Assembly: GCA_017428945.1 (NCBI GenBank)
Contig: JAFRPW010000036.1
Location: forward strand, 1-64,000
DNA length: 64,000 nucleotides
From: Bacteroidales bacterium
GTDB lineage: Bacteria; Bacteroidota; Bacteroidia; Bacteroidales; UBA932
Reading direction: 5' to 3'
How positions within the stretch are numbered: position 1 is the first letter of the stretch; the number at the start of each line of letters is the position of its first letter. The position numbers and the translations under genes are program-made. The notes under the pieces were generated by a model. That model did not search any database, was not told the DNA's origin, and worked only from the letters and a program-made list of their open reading frames with translations. This document shows positions 6,906 to 15,821 of this stretch, piece after piece.

Positions 6906-7753
6906 ACCTGCTTATTCCGCACAACCCCTACATAAATCAGGAGCACGATGTTCATCATCAGGGAATAGAGTATTGCCGGAATGGCCATCTCTTCGCTGGC
7001 GAAGATGAATGGGCTGGAGGCTATGGCAATGGCCTGGGCGGCGTTCTGCATACCCACTTCAATCACAACCGTCCTGCGCTGGCGGCTGTCGCTGCGGACA
7101 AGGCGGGACAGGAGGGAGGAGCACCCGATGGCAACCAGGATAAGGACCGTAACGCAAAGCCCAAGAACGCCGATGTTATCAAGAATTGTCTTGTGATGCT
7201 GGATATAGAACACCGTGATGAGCACAAGAAGAAGAGGAAAAGCCAGCTTTGTGAGCGCCTTGTCTATCTTCTCCGCAGCCTTGGGCCAGGCATAATGGAT
7301 GCCTATGCCAAGCAGCACGGGAAGAAGCATCAGCAAGAGGTTCTGCTTGATGAGGTTACCCACTGGCAGCGTAATACCTACACTCTCCCCTACCAGACGG
7401 GTTGCCCAGGTCATGATGATAGGAATGGTAAAGAGAGTTATCACACTGCTGAGGGCGGTAAGCGTCACAGACAGTGCCACATCCCCTTCGGCCAGCTTGG
7501 AAAACACGTTGGAAGAGCTCCCGCCCGGGCAGCACGCTATGAGCACCAGGCCGATGAAAAACACCGGCGGCAGACGGAAAAGATACGCAAGACCCAGCGC
7601 TATTGCCGGAAGAAGGACCAGCTGGCCAAACAGCGCCACGGCAATGGGCCAGGGTTTACGGAAAACCTTTGCAAAATCCTCGAACCTGAGGGCAAGCCCC
7701 AGGTCGAACATCAGGAGCGTAAGAATGGGGAGAACTATCCAAATTGTATTCAT
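6902..7753 (-). CDS. bile acid:sodium symporter (BASS) family transporter
   Basis: 283 residues, about nine hydrophobic helices. Family signatures are ACCPGGSSSN in the first half and EVGMQNAAQAIAIA in the second, which form the crossed-helix sodium site in BASS proteins. Bacterial members move bile acids, pantoate or other organic anions with sodium; the cargo here is unknown. It is divergent from ftsB and convergent with the EamA gene. A TATCTTTA -7 box ends 5 bases before the ATG, implying a very short leader. Confidence 0.85.
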   Translation of the reverse strand: MNTIWIVLPILTLLMFDLGLALRFEDFAKVFRKPWPIAVALFGQLVLLPAIALGLAYLFRLPPVFFIGLVLIACCPGGSSSNVFSKLAEGDVALSVTLTALSSVITLFTIPIIMTWATRLVGESVGITLPVGNLIKQNLLLMLLPVLLGIGIHYAWPKAAEKIDKALTKLAFPLLLVLITVFYIQHHKTILDNIGVLGLCVTVLILVAIGCSSLLSRLVRSDSRQRRTVVIEVGMQNAAQAIAIASSPFIFASEEMAIPAILYSLMMNIVLLIYVGVVRNKQV

Positions 7754-7755
7754 AA

Positions 7756-7786
7756 TTGTAAAGATACAACTTTTTTCGTACCTTTG
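7756..7786 (+). promoter_or_regulatory. ftsB operon promoter, overlapping the divergent BASS promoter
   Basis: Plus strand: TTG (7756-7758), a 20-base spacer, TACCTTTG (7779-7786), then ATG at 7795. On the minus strand TATCTTTAC (7766-7758) is a -7 box for the BASS gene. The two overlap, so they may interfere with each other. Confidence 0.7.
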
Positions 7787-7794
7787 AATCAGTT

Positions 7795-8103
7795 ATGGAA
7801 AACAGGCTTTTCAACTCGCTTAAGCAGAAAGAGCACAACTACCTTATTCCCTTCGTGATAGTTGTCACGGCGGTGGTTGCGCTGTGGCTGCTGTTCTTTG
7901 CCCACAACAGCGTCCTTTCGTGGATAAAAGCCAGCGTGGAAGTCAAGAACCAGCAGAAGGAAATGACCCGCCTGCAAAGCGAGATAGACGCCATGGACGC
8001 CCGCATCGAATCCCTGTCCTCCAACAAAGACTCCGTAGAGGCATTCGCCCGCGAAAGGTACCATTTCGCCGCCCCCGGGGACGACGTCTACATTGCAGAA
8101 TGA
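7795..8103 (+). CDS. ftsB: FtsB/DivIC-family cell-division protein
   Basis: 102 residues: a short cytoplasmic start, one transmembrane helix (about 17-38), then a coiled coil (VKNQQKEMTRLQSEIDAM) and a short extracytoplasmic tail with ARERYHF. This is the FtsB/DivIC layout; the protein joins FtsL and FtsQ in the divisome. First gene of a six-gene run ending with cydB. Its stop overlaps the folP start (ATGA). Confidence 0.8.
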   Translation: MENRLFNSLKQKEHNYLIPFVIVVTAVVALWLLFFAHNSVLSWIKASVEVKNQQKEMTRLQSEIDAMDARIESLSSNKDSVEAFARERYHFAAPGDDVYIAE

Positions 8104-8885
8104 TTACCGTCCTTGGCATAATCAACGTCAACGAGGACTCCTTCTTCCCGGGTTCCCGGACCACGGCGGAAGGCGCTGCGCTGAGGGCCGCCCAGATGCT
8201 GTCGGAGGGGGCCGATATCATTGACATCGGCGCAGCCAGCACCCGCCCTGGAGCCGGCCTCATGAGCGAACGTGAGGAGTGGAAGAGGCTGGAGCCTGCC
8301 CTCCTGTCCATCCGGAAAGCCTTCCCCAGGGCCACGCTTTCCATCGACACGTACAACAGCGGCACCATCCGCAAGGCGTACGACTCCATCGGCCCCATAA
8401 TCGTGAACGATATCAGCGCCGGCGCCCTGGACAAGGGAATGCTGCCCCTGGTGGGAAAGCTGGGCCTCAGGTACATCGCCATGCACATGAGAGGCACCCC
8501 CATGACCATGATGGGCATGACCCAGTACGATGACGTTGTAACCGCCGTGAAAGGCTACTTCTGGGAGTTCTCCGGAAAGGCCCGTGACAACGGCATAGAA
8601 GACTGGATCCTGGACCCCGGCTTTGGCTTTGCAAAGACCGTACGGCAGAATTACCAGCTGCTTTCCCGCCTCCATGAGCTAAAGGATATCGGCCGTCCCA
8701 TCCTGGCCGGAGTGTCCCGTAAAAGCATGATTTACAAGCCCTTGGAGATTACCCCGGAAGAAGCCCTGCCGGCAACGCAGGTAGTGCATTACAAGGCCCT
8801 GGAAGAGGGCGCGACGCTCCTGAGGGTCCATGACGTGGCAGAGGCCCGCCGCACCGTTAAACTGTTCGAATCCATTAACGACTGA
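8100..8885 (+). CDS. folP: dihydropteroate synthase
   Basis: 261 residues from the ATG that overlaps the ftsB stop. All family motifs are visible: NVNEDSFF, DIGAASTRPG, SIDTYNS, VNDISAG, HMRGTP, DPGFGFAKT and GVSRKSMI. The enzyme joins pterin diphosphate to p-aminobenzoate in folate synthesis and is the sulfonamide target. It overlaps mazG downstream by one base. Confidence 0.95.
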   Translation: MITVLGIINVNEDSFFPGSRTTAEGAALRAAQMLSEGADIIDIGAASTRPGAGLMSEREEWKRLEPALLSIRKAFPRATLSIDTYNSGTIRKAYDSIGPIIVNDISAGALDKGMLPLVGKLGLRYIAMHMRGTPMTMMGMTQYDDVVTAVKGYFWEFSGKARDNGIEDWILDPGFGFAKTVRQNYQLLSRLHELKDIGRPILAGVSRKSMIYKPLEITPEEALPATQVVHYKALEEGATLLRVHDVAEARRTVKLFESIND

Positions 8886-9676
8886 TGCATACAAGAGAGG
8901 AAAAAGTGGAAGCCTTCGGACGGCTTCTTGACATTATGGACACCCTCAGGGAAAAGTGCCCCTGGAATGCGGAACAGACCTTCGACTCCATTCGCCGCCT
9001 CACGGAAGAGGAAGTGTACGAGCTCAGCGACTCCATCCTGGAAGGAGACCGCAAGGCTACCGCCAAGGAGATAGGAGACCTCCTCTACCACATGGTCTTC
9101 TATGCCCGCATGGGCCAGGAGGAAGGCGCCTTCGACATTGCCGACAGCATAAACAAAGTCTGCGACAAGATGGTCTTCCGCCACCCCCACGTGTTCGGGC
9201 CCGATGCAGGAAAGGAGACATCGGCCAAGGAGATTGCCGATACCTGGGAGCTTGTGAAAGCCAAGGAAAAAGGCGGCAACAAGAGGGTCATGGACGGCAT
9301 CCCCAAGACCATGCCCGCCCTTCTGAAAGCCCTTTCCATGCAGGAAAAGGCCCGCGGCTGCGGCTTCGACTGGGAAAAGAAGGAGGACGTCTGGGACAAG
9401 GTGAAGGAAGAGGTCCGGGAGGTATCCGACGCCGTTGCCGACGGCTCCCCGGATAAAATGGAAATGGAATTCGGCGACCTCATGTTTGCGGTAATCAACG
9501 CCGCCCGCCTGTACGGAGTGGACCCGGAGAACGCCCTCAACCGCTCCAGCGAAAAGTTCCGCCGCCGCTTCACCTACCTGGAGGAGCAGACCCTCCGCAA
9601 AGGCCTCCGTTTCAGCGACCTCACGCTCCGCGAAATGGACGCCCTCTGGGACCAGGCCAAGGCTAAAGGGCTATAA
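8885..9676 (+). CDS. mazG: nucleoside triphosphate pyrophosphohydrolase MazG
   Basis: 263 residues with two MazG repeats. The first has CPWNAEQTFDSI, EEVYELSDSI and KEIGDLLYHMVFYARM; the second has EEVREVSDAV and EFGDLMFAVINAARL. The EExxE/ExxD acidic pattern binds magnesium. MazG hydrolyses (d)NTPs to monophosphates and can remove damaged nucleotides. Starts within the folP stop codon, so the two are translationally coupled. Confidence 0.92.
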   Translation: MHTREEKVEAFGRLLDIMDTLREKCPWNAEQTFDSIRRLTEEEVYELSDSILEGDRKATAKEIGDLLYHMVFYARMGQEEGAFDIADSINKVCDKMVFRHPHVFGPDAGKETSAKEIADTWELVKAKEKGGNKRVMDGIPKTMPALLKALSMQEKARGCGFDWEKKEDVWDKVKEEVREVSDAVADGSPDKMEMEFGDLMFAVINAARLYGVDPENALNRSSEKFRRRFTYLEEQTLRKGLRFSDLTLREMDALWDQAKAKGL

Positions 9677-9679
9677 ATT

Positions 9680-9928
9680 ATGGCAAAGCGCCCGGGCATA
9701 TTTTCATTCTTTGCCTCCCTGTACCGGGACGGATTCAGGAACATGACCTGGGGGAAGCCGCTTGTCTGGCTAATCGTCCTCAAACTCATTATCCTGTTTG
9801 CCATACTTCGTGTCTTCTTCTTCAAGCCTGCCATGCGAGGGCTCTCTGACCAGGAGAAGAGCGAAGCCGTCGGCGCACGACTGACACAACCACATAACAC
9901 AGATACACTGAATCTTATAAACGATTGA
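9680..9928 (+). CDS. DUF4492 small membrane protein linked to cydAB
   Basis: 82 residues with a single hydrophobic helix (about 27-48) after a positively charged, aromatic N-terminus (SFFASLYRDGFRNMTWGK). DUF4492 proteins sit just ahead of cydA in many Bacteroidetes and Campylobacterota. By position it may be an accessory subunit or assembly factor of cytochrome bd, but I know of no direct proof. Four bases separate it from cydA. Confidence 0.8.
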   Translation: MAKRPGIFSFFASLYRDGFRNMTWGKPLVWLIVLKLIILFAILRVFFFKPAMRGLSDQEKSEAVGARLTQPHNTDTLNLIND

Positions 9929-9932
9929 TACT

Positions 9933-11420
9933 ATGGATGTCGTAATCTGGTCGCGCATACAGTTCGCGATGACGGCGGCCTATCACTGGCTGTTTGTACC
10001 GCTCACGCTTGGCCTTGCCATGGTGATGGCAGTTATGGAAACCATATACGTGGTCAAAAAGGACGAGTTCTGGAAAAAGACCGCACAGTTCTGGATCAAG
10101 CTCTTTGCCGTGAACTTTGCCGTAGGCATTGCAACCGGCATAATCCTGGAGTTCGAGTTCGGCACCAACTGGAGCAACTATTCCTGGATGGTGGGAGACA
10201 TGTTTGGCGCCCCGCTTGCCATAGAAGGCATCCTGGCCTTCTTCATGGAGGCCACGTTCTTTGCAGTGATGTTCTTCGGCTGGAACAAGGTGAGCCCCAG
10301 GTTCCACCTGGCCTCTACCTGGCTCACCGGAATCGGCGCCACCATAAGCGCCTACTGGATACTGGTGGCCAACGGCTGGATGCAGAACCCCGTGGGCACC
10401 ACCTTCAATCCGGACACCGTTCGCAGCGAAATGGCATCGGCGGCAGCCTTCTGGGAGGTCATTACCAATCCCGTGGCAGTATCCAAGTTCTGCCACGCCG
10501 TAACCAGCGGCTGGGTTACCGGCGGCATATTCGTGGTTGGTGTAAGTGCCTGGTACCTGCTTAAAGACAGGCATTCGGAGTTTGCCCGTAAGAGCATGCT
10601 TGTGGGTGCAATAGTGGGCCTTGCGGGCTCCGGAGCAGTGATGCTTTCCGGTGATGCTTCCGGTGTACATGCGGCCGAATTCCAGCCCATGAAGCTTGCG
10701 GCGGCGGAAGGTCTGCAGGACGGCGGAAACGGTGCGGCCTTCACCATCGTCCCCGGAATAAAGATTCCGAAGATGCTGTCCATCCTGGCGACGCACGACG
10801 CAAACGGATTCGTCCCCGGAATCAACGACATCCTGAACGGATACACGGACAACAAAGGCAACGCAGTACCCTCCGTAGCCGATAAGATGGCCATGGGCCG
10901 CCAGGCTCTGGACGCCCTTGCGGTATACCGCGGATCCGATGAACCTGCGGTGAAGGCTCTGGCAAAGGAGGTAATCGACGCCAACGTCCAGTACATGGGA
11001 TACGGCCATCTGGAGAAGCCGGAAGACGTGATTCCGCCCGTGGGTGTAGTATTCTGGAGCTTCCGACTCATGATAGGCTTCGGCATGCTCATCGCCCTTG
11101 TGCTTCTGCTGGCTCTCATTGCTATATGGAAGGATAAGCTGGGCTCATGGAAGTGGCTGCTGTGGGCTGCCATCATCTGCATTCCGCTTGCCTACATCAC
11201 CGGCCAGTGCGGCTGGATTGTGGCCGAGGTGGGCCGTCAGCCCTGGACCATCCAGGGCCTCCTGCCCGTAAACGTGGCGATATCCAGCCTCAGCGCCGGA
11301 GCAGTTAAAACCACGTTCTTCGTCTTTGTTGCGGTATTCGCGCTATTCCTTGTCATTGAAATCCGCATCATGCTGCGCGCCATTGGCAAGGGCCCCGAAG
11401 TAGAACCAGAAAACATCTAG
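9933..11420 (+). CDS. cydA: cytochrome bd ubiquinol oxidase subunit I
   Basis: 495 residues, multi-pass. Recognisable landmarks are the N-terminal RIQFAMTAAYHWLFVPLTLGLA helix region with the heme-ligand histidine, GIATGIILEFEFGTNW, EGILAFFMEATFFAVMFFGW, and GQCGWIVAEVGRQPW near the C-terminus. It holds hemes b558, b595 and d and oxidises menaquinol while reducing O2 with high affinity. The length suggests a moderate Q-loop. Forms the terminal oxidase with CydB, three bases downstream. Confidence 0.95.
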   Translation: MDVVIWSRIQFAMTAAYHWLFVPLTLGLAMVMAVMETIYVVKKDEFWKKTAQFWIKLFAVNFAVGIATGIILEFEFGTNWSNYSWMVGDMFGAPLAIEGILAFFMEATFFAVMFFGWNKVSPRFHLASTWLTGIGATISAYWILVANGWMQNPVGTTFNPDTVRSEMASAAAFWEVITNPVAVSKFCHAVTSGWVTGGIFVVGVSAWYLLKDRHSEFARKSMLVGAIVGLAGSGAVMLSGDASGVHAAEFQPMKLAAAEGLQDGGNGAAFTIVPGIKIPKMLSILATHDANGFVPGINDILNGYTDNKGNAVPSVADKMAMGRQALDALAVYRGSDEPAVKALAKEVIDANVQYMGYGHLEKPEDVIPPVGVVFWSFRLMIGFGMLIALVLLLALIAIWKDKLGSWKWLLWAAIICIPLAYITGQCGWIVAEVGRQPWTIQGLLPVNVAISSLSAGAVKTTFFVFVAVFALFLVIEIRIMLRAIGKGPEVEPENI

Positions 11421-11423
11421 GCC

Positions 11424-12563
11424 ATGACATACGAATTCTTACAGAACTACTGGTGGGTGCTCATTGCACTCCTTGGCGGGCTTCTTGTAGCCCTGATGTT
11501 TGTGCAGGGCGCCAACCTGCATCTTGGAAACAGAGCGTTGACCGACACCCAGAAGCGCATGGTTTTGAATTCTACCGGACGCAAATGGGAGCTTACTTTC
11601 ACCACTCTAGTCACGTTCGGCGGCGCTTTCTTCGCTTCGTTCCCGCTGTTCTACAGCACCAGCTTCGGCGGCGCGTACTGGGTCTGGGTGCTGCTTCTTA
11701 TCACATTCGTGTTCCAGGCCGTGGCATACGAGTTCCAGAACAAGAAGGGCAACCTGCTGGGAGTAAAGGGCTTCCGCGTTGCCCTGATGGTAAACGGCCT
11801 TCTGGCCCCATTTCTGGTTGGAACTGCCGTGGGAACCTTCTTCACCGGATCGGACTTCACCGTAAACAAGATAGCCATCGCAGACCCGTCGGCACCGGTC
11901 ATAAGCACCTGGGGCAACGGCTGGCACGGCCTGGAGGCCCTTGGGCAGTACCATGCGGTACTCCTGGGCTGCACGCTCATGATGCTTGCCGCCATACTTG
12001 GCGCACTGTATGTGCTGAACAACGTGGACGATGACGCCATCCACGCACAGATGAGGCGCACCGTCAGGATGAGCATAATCCCCTTCCTTTTCTTCTTCCT
12101 CAGCTGGACGGTAATCCTGCTTGTAAGCAGAGGATACGCCGTAGACCCTGCGGGCGTGGTTTCCCTTGAGCCGTTCAAGTACTGGCATAACCTCATTGCC
12201 ATGCCAGCGGTGCTTGTAATGCTGCTCGCTGGCGTACTCCTGGTGCTGGCATCCCTATGGCTTGGCGCGTTCTCGCAGTCACGCAAGGGTATCTGGTTCG
12301 CCATGCCCGGCACCGTGCTGGTTGTGATGGCGGTGTTCTTCCTTGCAGGCTTCAACGGAACCGCCTACTATCCGTCCTGCACGGACCTGCAGAGCTCACT
12401 CACCATCCGCAACAGTTCCTCCAGCTATTTCACCCTCAAGGTAATGTCCTGGGTATCGCTGCTTATACCTTTCGTGGTCACCTACATCGCCTTCGCCTGG
12501 CACGCCATGGACCGCAAGAAGATCACGGCCGACGAGATAGAGGGCACCGAACACAAGTATTAG
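11424..12563 (+). CDS. cydB: cytochrome bd ubiquinol oxidase subunit II
   Basis: 379 residues, about eight to nine helices. Family signs: FLQNYWWVLIALLGGLLVALMFVQGA at the start, then GRKWELTFTTLVTFGGAFFASFPLFY, and the GTAVGTFFTG segment. It pairs with CydA in the bd oxidase complex. Its stop overlaps the stop of the convergent 5'-nucleotidase gene by 4 bases; no hairpin terminator is visible there. Confidence 0.93.
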   Translation: MTYEFLQNYWWVLIALLGGLLVALMFVQGANLHLGNRALTDTQKRMVLNSTGRKWELTFTTLVTFGGAFFASFPLFYSTSFGGAYWVWVLLLITFVFQAVAYEFQNKKGNLLGVKGFRVALMVNGLLAPFLVGTAVGTFFTGSDFTVNKIAIADPSAPVISTWGNGWHGLEALGQYHAVLLGCTLMMLAAILGALYVLNNVDDDAIHAQMRRTVRMSIIPFLFFFLSWTVILLVSRGYAVDPAGVVSLEPFKYWHNLIAMPAVLVMLLAGVLLVLASLWLGAFSQSRKGIWFAMPGTVLVVMAVFFLAGFNGTAYYPSCTDLQSSLTIRNSSSSYFTLKVMSWVSLLIPFVVTYIAFAWHAMDRKKITADEIEGTEHKY

Positions 12564-14260
12564 TTAAGGATAAAATGCGGCTCCGTGTCTATGGAAAGGA
12601 GGCCGCCGGAGGCGGCGGACTCGGCACGGAGGACGTTCACGGCGCTAACGTTGTCTACTAGGTGGTTGGAAAGGAGCCTGTCCGTTCCGTTCCACTCTAT
12701 GAGGGGATTGGGAATGCCGGTGTAGTAGTCCGTGCGCTCGGTTATGGCGAGGTACTCGCTTACGGCAAGAATGAGTGTGCGTGAGGCCCAGTCATCGGTC
12801 CACTTTTTATTCTGGTATATCACGGTGCCGTCCTTCCTTAGGGAGTGGACGGCATAGGTGCTATATGTGTCGTAGACGGTTTGGGTATAATAGCAGTCTA
12901 TGCCGGTCATGCGGGAGAAGAGGGCTTCTCCGCCGCTTGTCATTGAATACTCAAATAGCTTCAGCAGGTCTGCGTATGTGATACGGTACACATACGTAGT
13001 GTTGCTGAACGGGAACATCTCGTATACATCGGCAACGGTTATTTCCCTGGTGGCCTGCCCGTTCAGGGGGAAGGAGGTGCGGATGCCGCCGGCATTTACG
13101 AATGAGACGTCGGCCTCACCTACACGCCGGAGAATATCGCACATCCAGTTGCCCATGACGGATGCGCGGGTTCCGCTACCGTTGAGATAATAGGTTGTGG
13201 CATTGGCGTTTATGTGGCCGATTACCTCGTTCTGCTGGGCGGCGGTGGCCTGGAGGGCATAGTCGGATACGGCAAGGATGTCATCGTCAAGGTCCGATGA
13301 AGAAACCTCCTTGATGGACATATTCTTGATTCCGCCAAAAGAAATACGGTCGTTGTCGTCCAGATAGAATTTGAGGTCGGCGGAGGCATAGTGCTCGCAG
13401 TACCTGCCTCCCTGGAGATAATGCAGGCCCCACTCCGTCTTGCCGGACATGGTACGATGCGAATGCCCACCCAGGACAAGGTCTATGACGGTGCTGCGGC
13501 CAAGAGCGGCGGCAACTTCGTCGGCCGCACCGTGGGCCAGGAGGACGGTAGCATCGCAGGCGCCGGAGGATTCAAGTTCCGCTGCGATGTTGTTGGCTAT
13601 AGTGTAATCGGCCTTTATGGAATAGCCCTTGCCTGCGAACTGGGTGGTGATTATGCTGCTTCCGTAATTGACGGCAAAGCCCACGACGCCTATCTTTACC
13701 GGGATGGTCTCACCCTTGGTGTTGACGGCGGTTTTCTCCACTATCACATAGTCCCTGGTACGGGTGACGCGCTTATCGTCCTGATACAGATTGGCGCAGA
13801 GAACGGGGACCTGGTTATCACACTTCTTTCCTTCCCACACGTAGTCCGGAACAGTGGCGTCTGCGTCTACGGTATTCTCTATGCCCCAGTCAAATTCGTG
13901 GTTTCCAAGGGCAACGGCATCGTAATCCATTTTGTCCAGGCACATAAACACAGGCTCTCCGGAAAGGAGGTTGGAAACGCTTGCTCCCTGATACAGGTCT
14001 CCGCCGTCAAGGAGCAGGAGCCTGTCTTTGCGGTAGCTCTCTCCGCGGCCGCGGACGTCCTTGACCTTATTTGCGATATAGGCCATTCCGTAATGGACGG
14101 TACCGTTGTTGTCCGTACTCAGGATATGACCATGGATATCCGTGGTTTCTATCAGGGGCAGGGTATATTCTCCCGCCTTACTATCCTGAGACTGCGGTCC
14201 GTCTGCAACGCACGATACAAAAAGTACCGTGGCAATTGCAAATGAGAATGGTCTAATCAT
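12560..14260 (-). CDS. 5'-nucleotidase / UshA-type metallophosphatase lipoprotein
   Basis: 566 residues with a lipoprotein signal (FVSC, Cys17). The N-terminal calcineurin-like phosphoesterase domain shows DIHGH (Asp41, His43), DGGDLYQG, GNHEFDWG (Asn120, His121) and GGHSHR, which form the dinuclear metal site. The C-terminal 5'-nucleotidase domain starts near residue 345 (GNWMCDILRR, NAGGIR). It should release nucleosides or hydrolyse UDP-sugars or 2',3'-cyclic nucleotides outside the cytoplasm. It lies 10 bases after the SUMF1 lipoprotein gene and is probably co-transcribed with it. Confidence 0.88.
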   Translation of the reverse strand: MIRPFSFAIATVLFVSCVADGPQSQDSKAGEYTLPLIETTDIHGHILSTDNNGTVHYGMAYIANKVKDVRGRGESYRKDRLLLLDGGDLYQGASVSNLLSGEPVFMCLDKMDYDAVALGNHEFDWGIENTVDADATVPDYVWEGKKCDNQVPVLCANLYQDDKRVTRTRDYVIVEKTAVNTKGETIPVKIGVVGFAVNYGSSIITTQFAGKGYSIKADYTIANNIAAELESSGACDATVLLAHGAADEVAAALGRSTVIDLVLGGHSHRTMSGKTEWGLHYLQGGRYCEHYASADLKFYLDDNDRISFGGIKNMSIKEVSSSDLDDDILAVSDYALQATAAQQNEVIGHINANATTYYLNGSGTRASVMGNWMCDILRRVGEADVSFVNAGGIRTSFPLNGQATREITVADVYEMFPFSNTTYVYRITYADLLKLFEYSMTSGGEALFSRMTGIDCYYTQTVYDTYSTYAVHSLRKDGTVIYQNKKWTDDWASRTLILAVSEYLAITERTDYYTGIPNPLIEWNGTDRLLSNHLVDNVSAVNVLRAESAASGGLLSIDTEPHFILN

Positions 14261-14270
14261 GGCAGCCGTT

Positions 14271-15647
14271 TTACAGCGCCAGGCGGAAGCCTATGGTGCT
14301 TTTGAACATGTTGGCGTAGTTTTCACCGCGGTTGCTCACGCGGCAGGCGGTCCATTTGGAATTGACAGAGCCACCACGGATCACCCTTAAATCTGCGGTG
14401 TTCTCCACCTTTGAAGGGCCTGTGGGGTTAGTCTGGGCTTCTTCCGAATATTTGCCGGAACGGTCCTGGACCCATTCCCAGGCGTTGCCGGACATGTCGT
14501 AAATACCCTGTTCATTGGCCATTTTTCTGGCAACGGGGTGGGTTTTGGCATCTTTCTGCTCGCACCAGGATACCATCATGGAGACATTGGAACCGGAGAA
14601 TGAGCAGTTGTGGCTCTCCCCTCCGCCTTTGGCTGCATATTCCCATTCCGCTTCCGTGGGAAGGCGGAACTTCCTACCCGTGAGGCGGTTAAGCTCCATG
14701 ATAAACAACTGGGCATCGTACCAGCTCACATTGCCAACTGGGTACTTGCCTCCCTGCAGAAGCGGTGGAAGCGTTCCCATGACGGCTTTCCAGAGCTCGC
14801 ATGTGACTTCCGTCTCTGCCAGTTTGAAATTGTCCAGCGTGACGCTGTGGACAGGATACTCGTCCTCAAAAGCGGCGGCGGCATTGACCTCTGAAGTGGC
14901 GCCCATGCTGAAGGTTCCGCCTCTGACAGGAACCATCCTGAAGGAAACGCCATTTACGGAGATGGTTTCCGGCTTATTGTCTGACTCTTCCCGCGGGACG
15001 ATGCTCTCTACCAGGATTTCCTTCCAGAATGCCGGCGCGGCTTCTCCGGTGGAAACGGCCACACGAAGGCCCGCCGAAGGCGATTTGGTGTGGGGCTCAA
15101 GGGTTTTCCGCGTGTTGGGTTTGCAGCTTTTCTCTCCCTGGCAGCCGCCGCGGAGGGGGTAGGAACCATCGTCTTCACGGCCATCGCACCACTCCCAGAG
15201 GCTTCCGGGCATGGAGGCGTCGTGCCTTGCCGCGTACTCCCACTCCGCTTCCGTGGGAAGGCGGAAAGGAATGCCGGTAAGGCGGGAAAGCTTTTCGGTG
15301 AACTTGTTTGCATCCGTCCAGGTGACGCCGGCCGTGGGAGCCTTTCCGGCCTCTCCACCCATAACCGCCGCCCAGAGCTCCTTTGACACCTCTTCCGTGC
15401 CGATGGCATACCCGTCCAGGAAGGCAGGTTTTATCTCGGGATTACGTACAACCCCAAGGTCGAAGGTCTCTCCCATAAGGAAAAAAGTTCCTTCAATCTT
15501 CTTCAGGGTTATAGTTACATCCTTTACCGGAACCATATACTGTCCCTCGGATTCGTAAGGCTTGAGTGCCTCAACCGAGGGCTCGCGCCCTCCGGCACAG
15601 GATACTACGGCCAAAGCCACGGCTGCAAATGCAAAAAAGCTCTTCAT
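14271..15647 (-). CDS. lipoprotein with two SUMF1/FGE-like domains
   Basis: 458 residues with a lipobox at VVSC (Cys17). Two formylglycine-generating-enzyme-like domains follow, about 50-200 and 235-458. Each has the RLPTEAEWEYAA motif. The second is complete, with MSGNAWEWV, VIRGGS and a GFRLAL ending; the first is shortened. The paired catalytic cysteines of true FGE are not evident, so a structural or binding role like GldJ/GldK-type proteins is more likely than sulfatase activation. First gene of an operon with the 5'-nucleotidase. Its -7 box abuts a 51-bp-type repeat. Confidence 0.78.
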   Translation of the reverse strand: MKSFFAFAAVALAVVSCAGGREPSVEALKPYESEGQYMVPVKDVTITLKKIEGTFFLMGETFDLGVVRNPEIKPAFLDGYAIGTEEVSKELWAAVMGGEAGKAPTAGVTWTDANKFTEKLSRLTGIPFRLPTEAEWEYAARHDASMPGSLWEWCDGREDDGSYPLRGGCQGEKSCKPNTRKTLEPHTKSPSAGLRVAVSTGEAAPAFWKEILVESIVPREESDNKPETISVNGVSFRMVPVRGGTFSMGATSEVNAAAAFEDEYPVHSVTLDNFKLAETEVTCELWKAVMGTLPPLLQGGKYPVGNVSWYDAQLFIMELNRLTGRKFRLPTEAEWEYAAKGGGESHNCSFSGSNVSMMVSWCEQKDAKTHPVARKMANEQGIYDMSGNAWEWVQDRSGKYSEEAQTNPTGPSKVENTADLRVIRGGSVNSKWTACRVSNRGENYANMFKSTIGFRLAL

Positions 15648-15664
15648 GACAGACTATTTTCCTC

Positions 15665-15672
15665 CAAATATA
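15665..15672 (-). promoter_or_regulatory. -7 box of the SUMF1 lipoprotein operon
   Basis: Minus strand TATATTTG (15672-15665), an exact consensus match, 17 bases before the ATG. The 51-bp-family repeat starts immediately upstream and occupies the -33 region. Confidence 0.6.
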
Positions 15673-15674
15673 CA

Positions 15675-15772
15675 ACTTATCCACCAAAAACGCCAAAACG
15701 GTGGACAAACCCGCAAAAACGCTAACTTGTCCACCAAAACACCCCATTTCCGTGGATGGGCTGGGGACTGTG
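15675..15772 (-). repeat. 51-bp-family repeat, short copy upstream of two promoters
   Basis: Read on the minus strand it contains GTGGACAAGTTAGCGTTTTTG, GGTTTGTCCACC and GGCGTTTTTGGTGGATAAG, nearly the same as the unit at 30656-31011. There are roughly one and a half to two diverged units. It fills most of the gap between the SUMF1 lipoprotein gene and prfA. Confidence 0.75.
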
Positions 15773-15794
15773 GGGGTATGTCAGATAATTTTAT

Positions 15795-15802
15795 TATCTT
15801 TG
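15795..15802 (+). promoter_or_regulatory. -7 box of prfA-queF
   Basis: TATCTTTG, exact TAnnTTTG match, 19 bases before ATG 15822. Confidence 0.6.
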
Positions 15803-15821
15803 CAGGCTAAATCAGAAGTTT

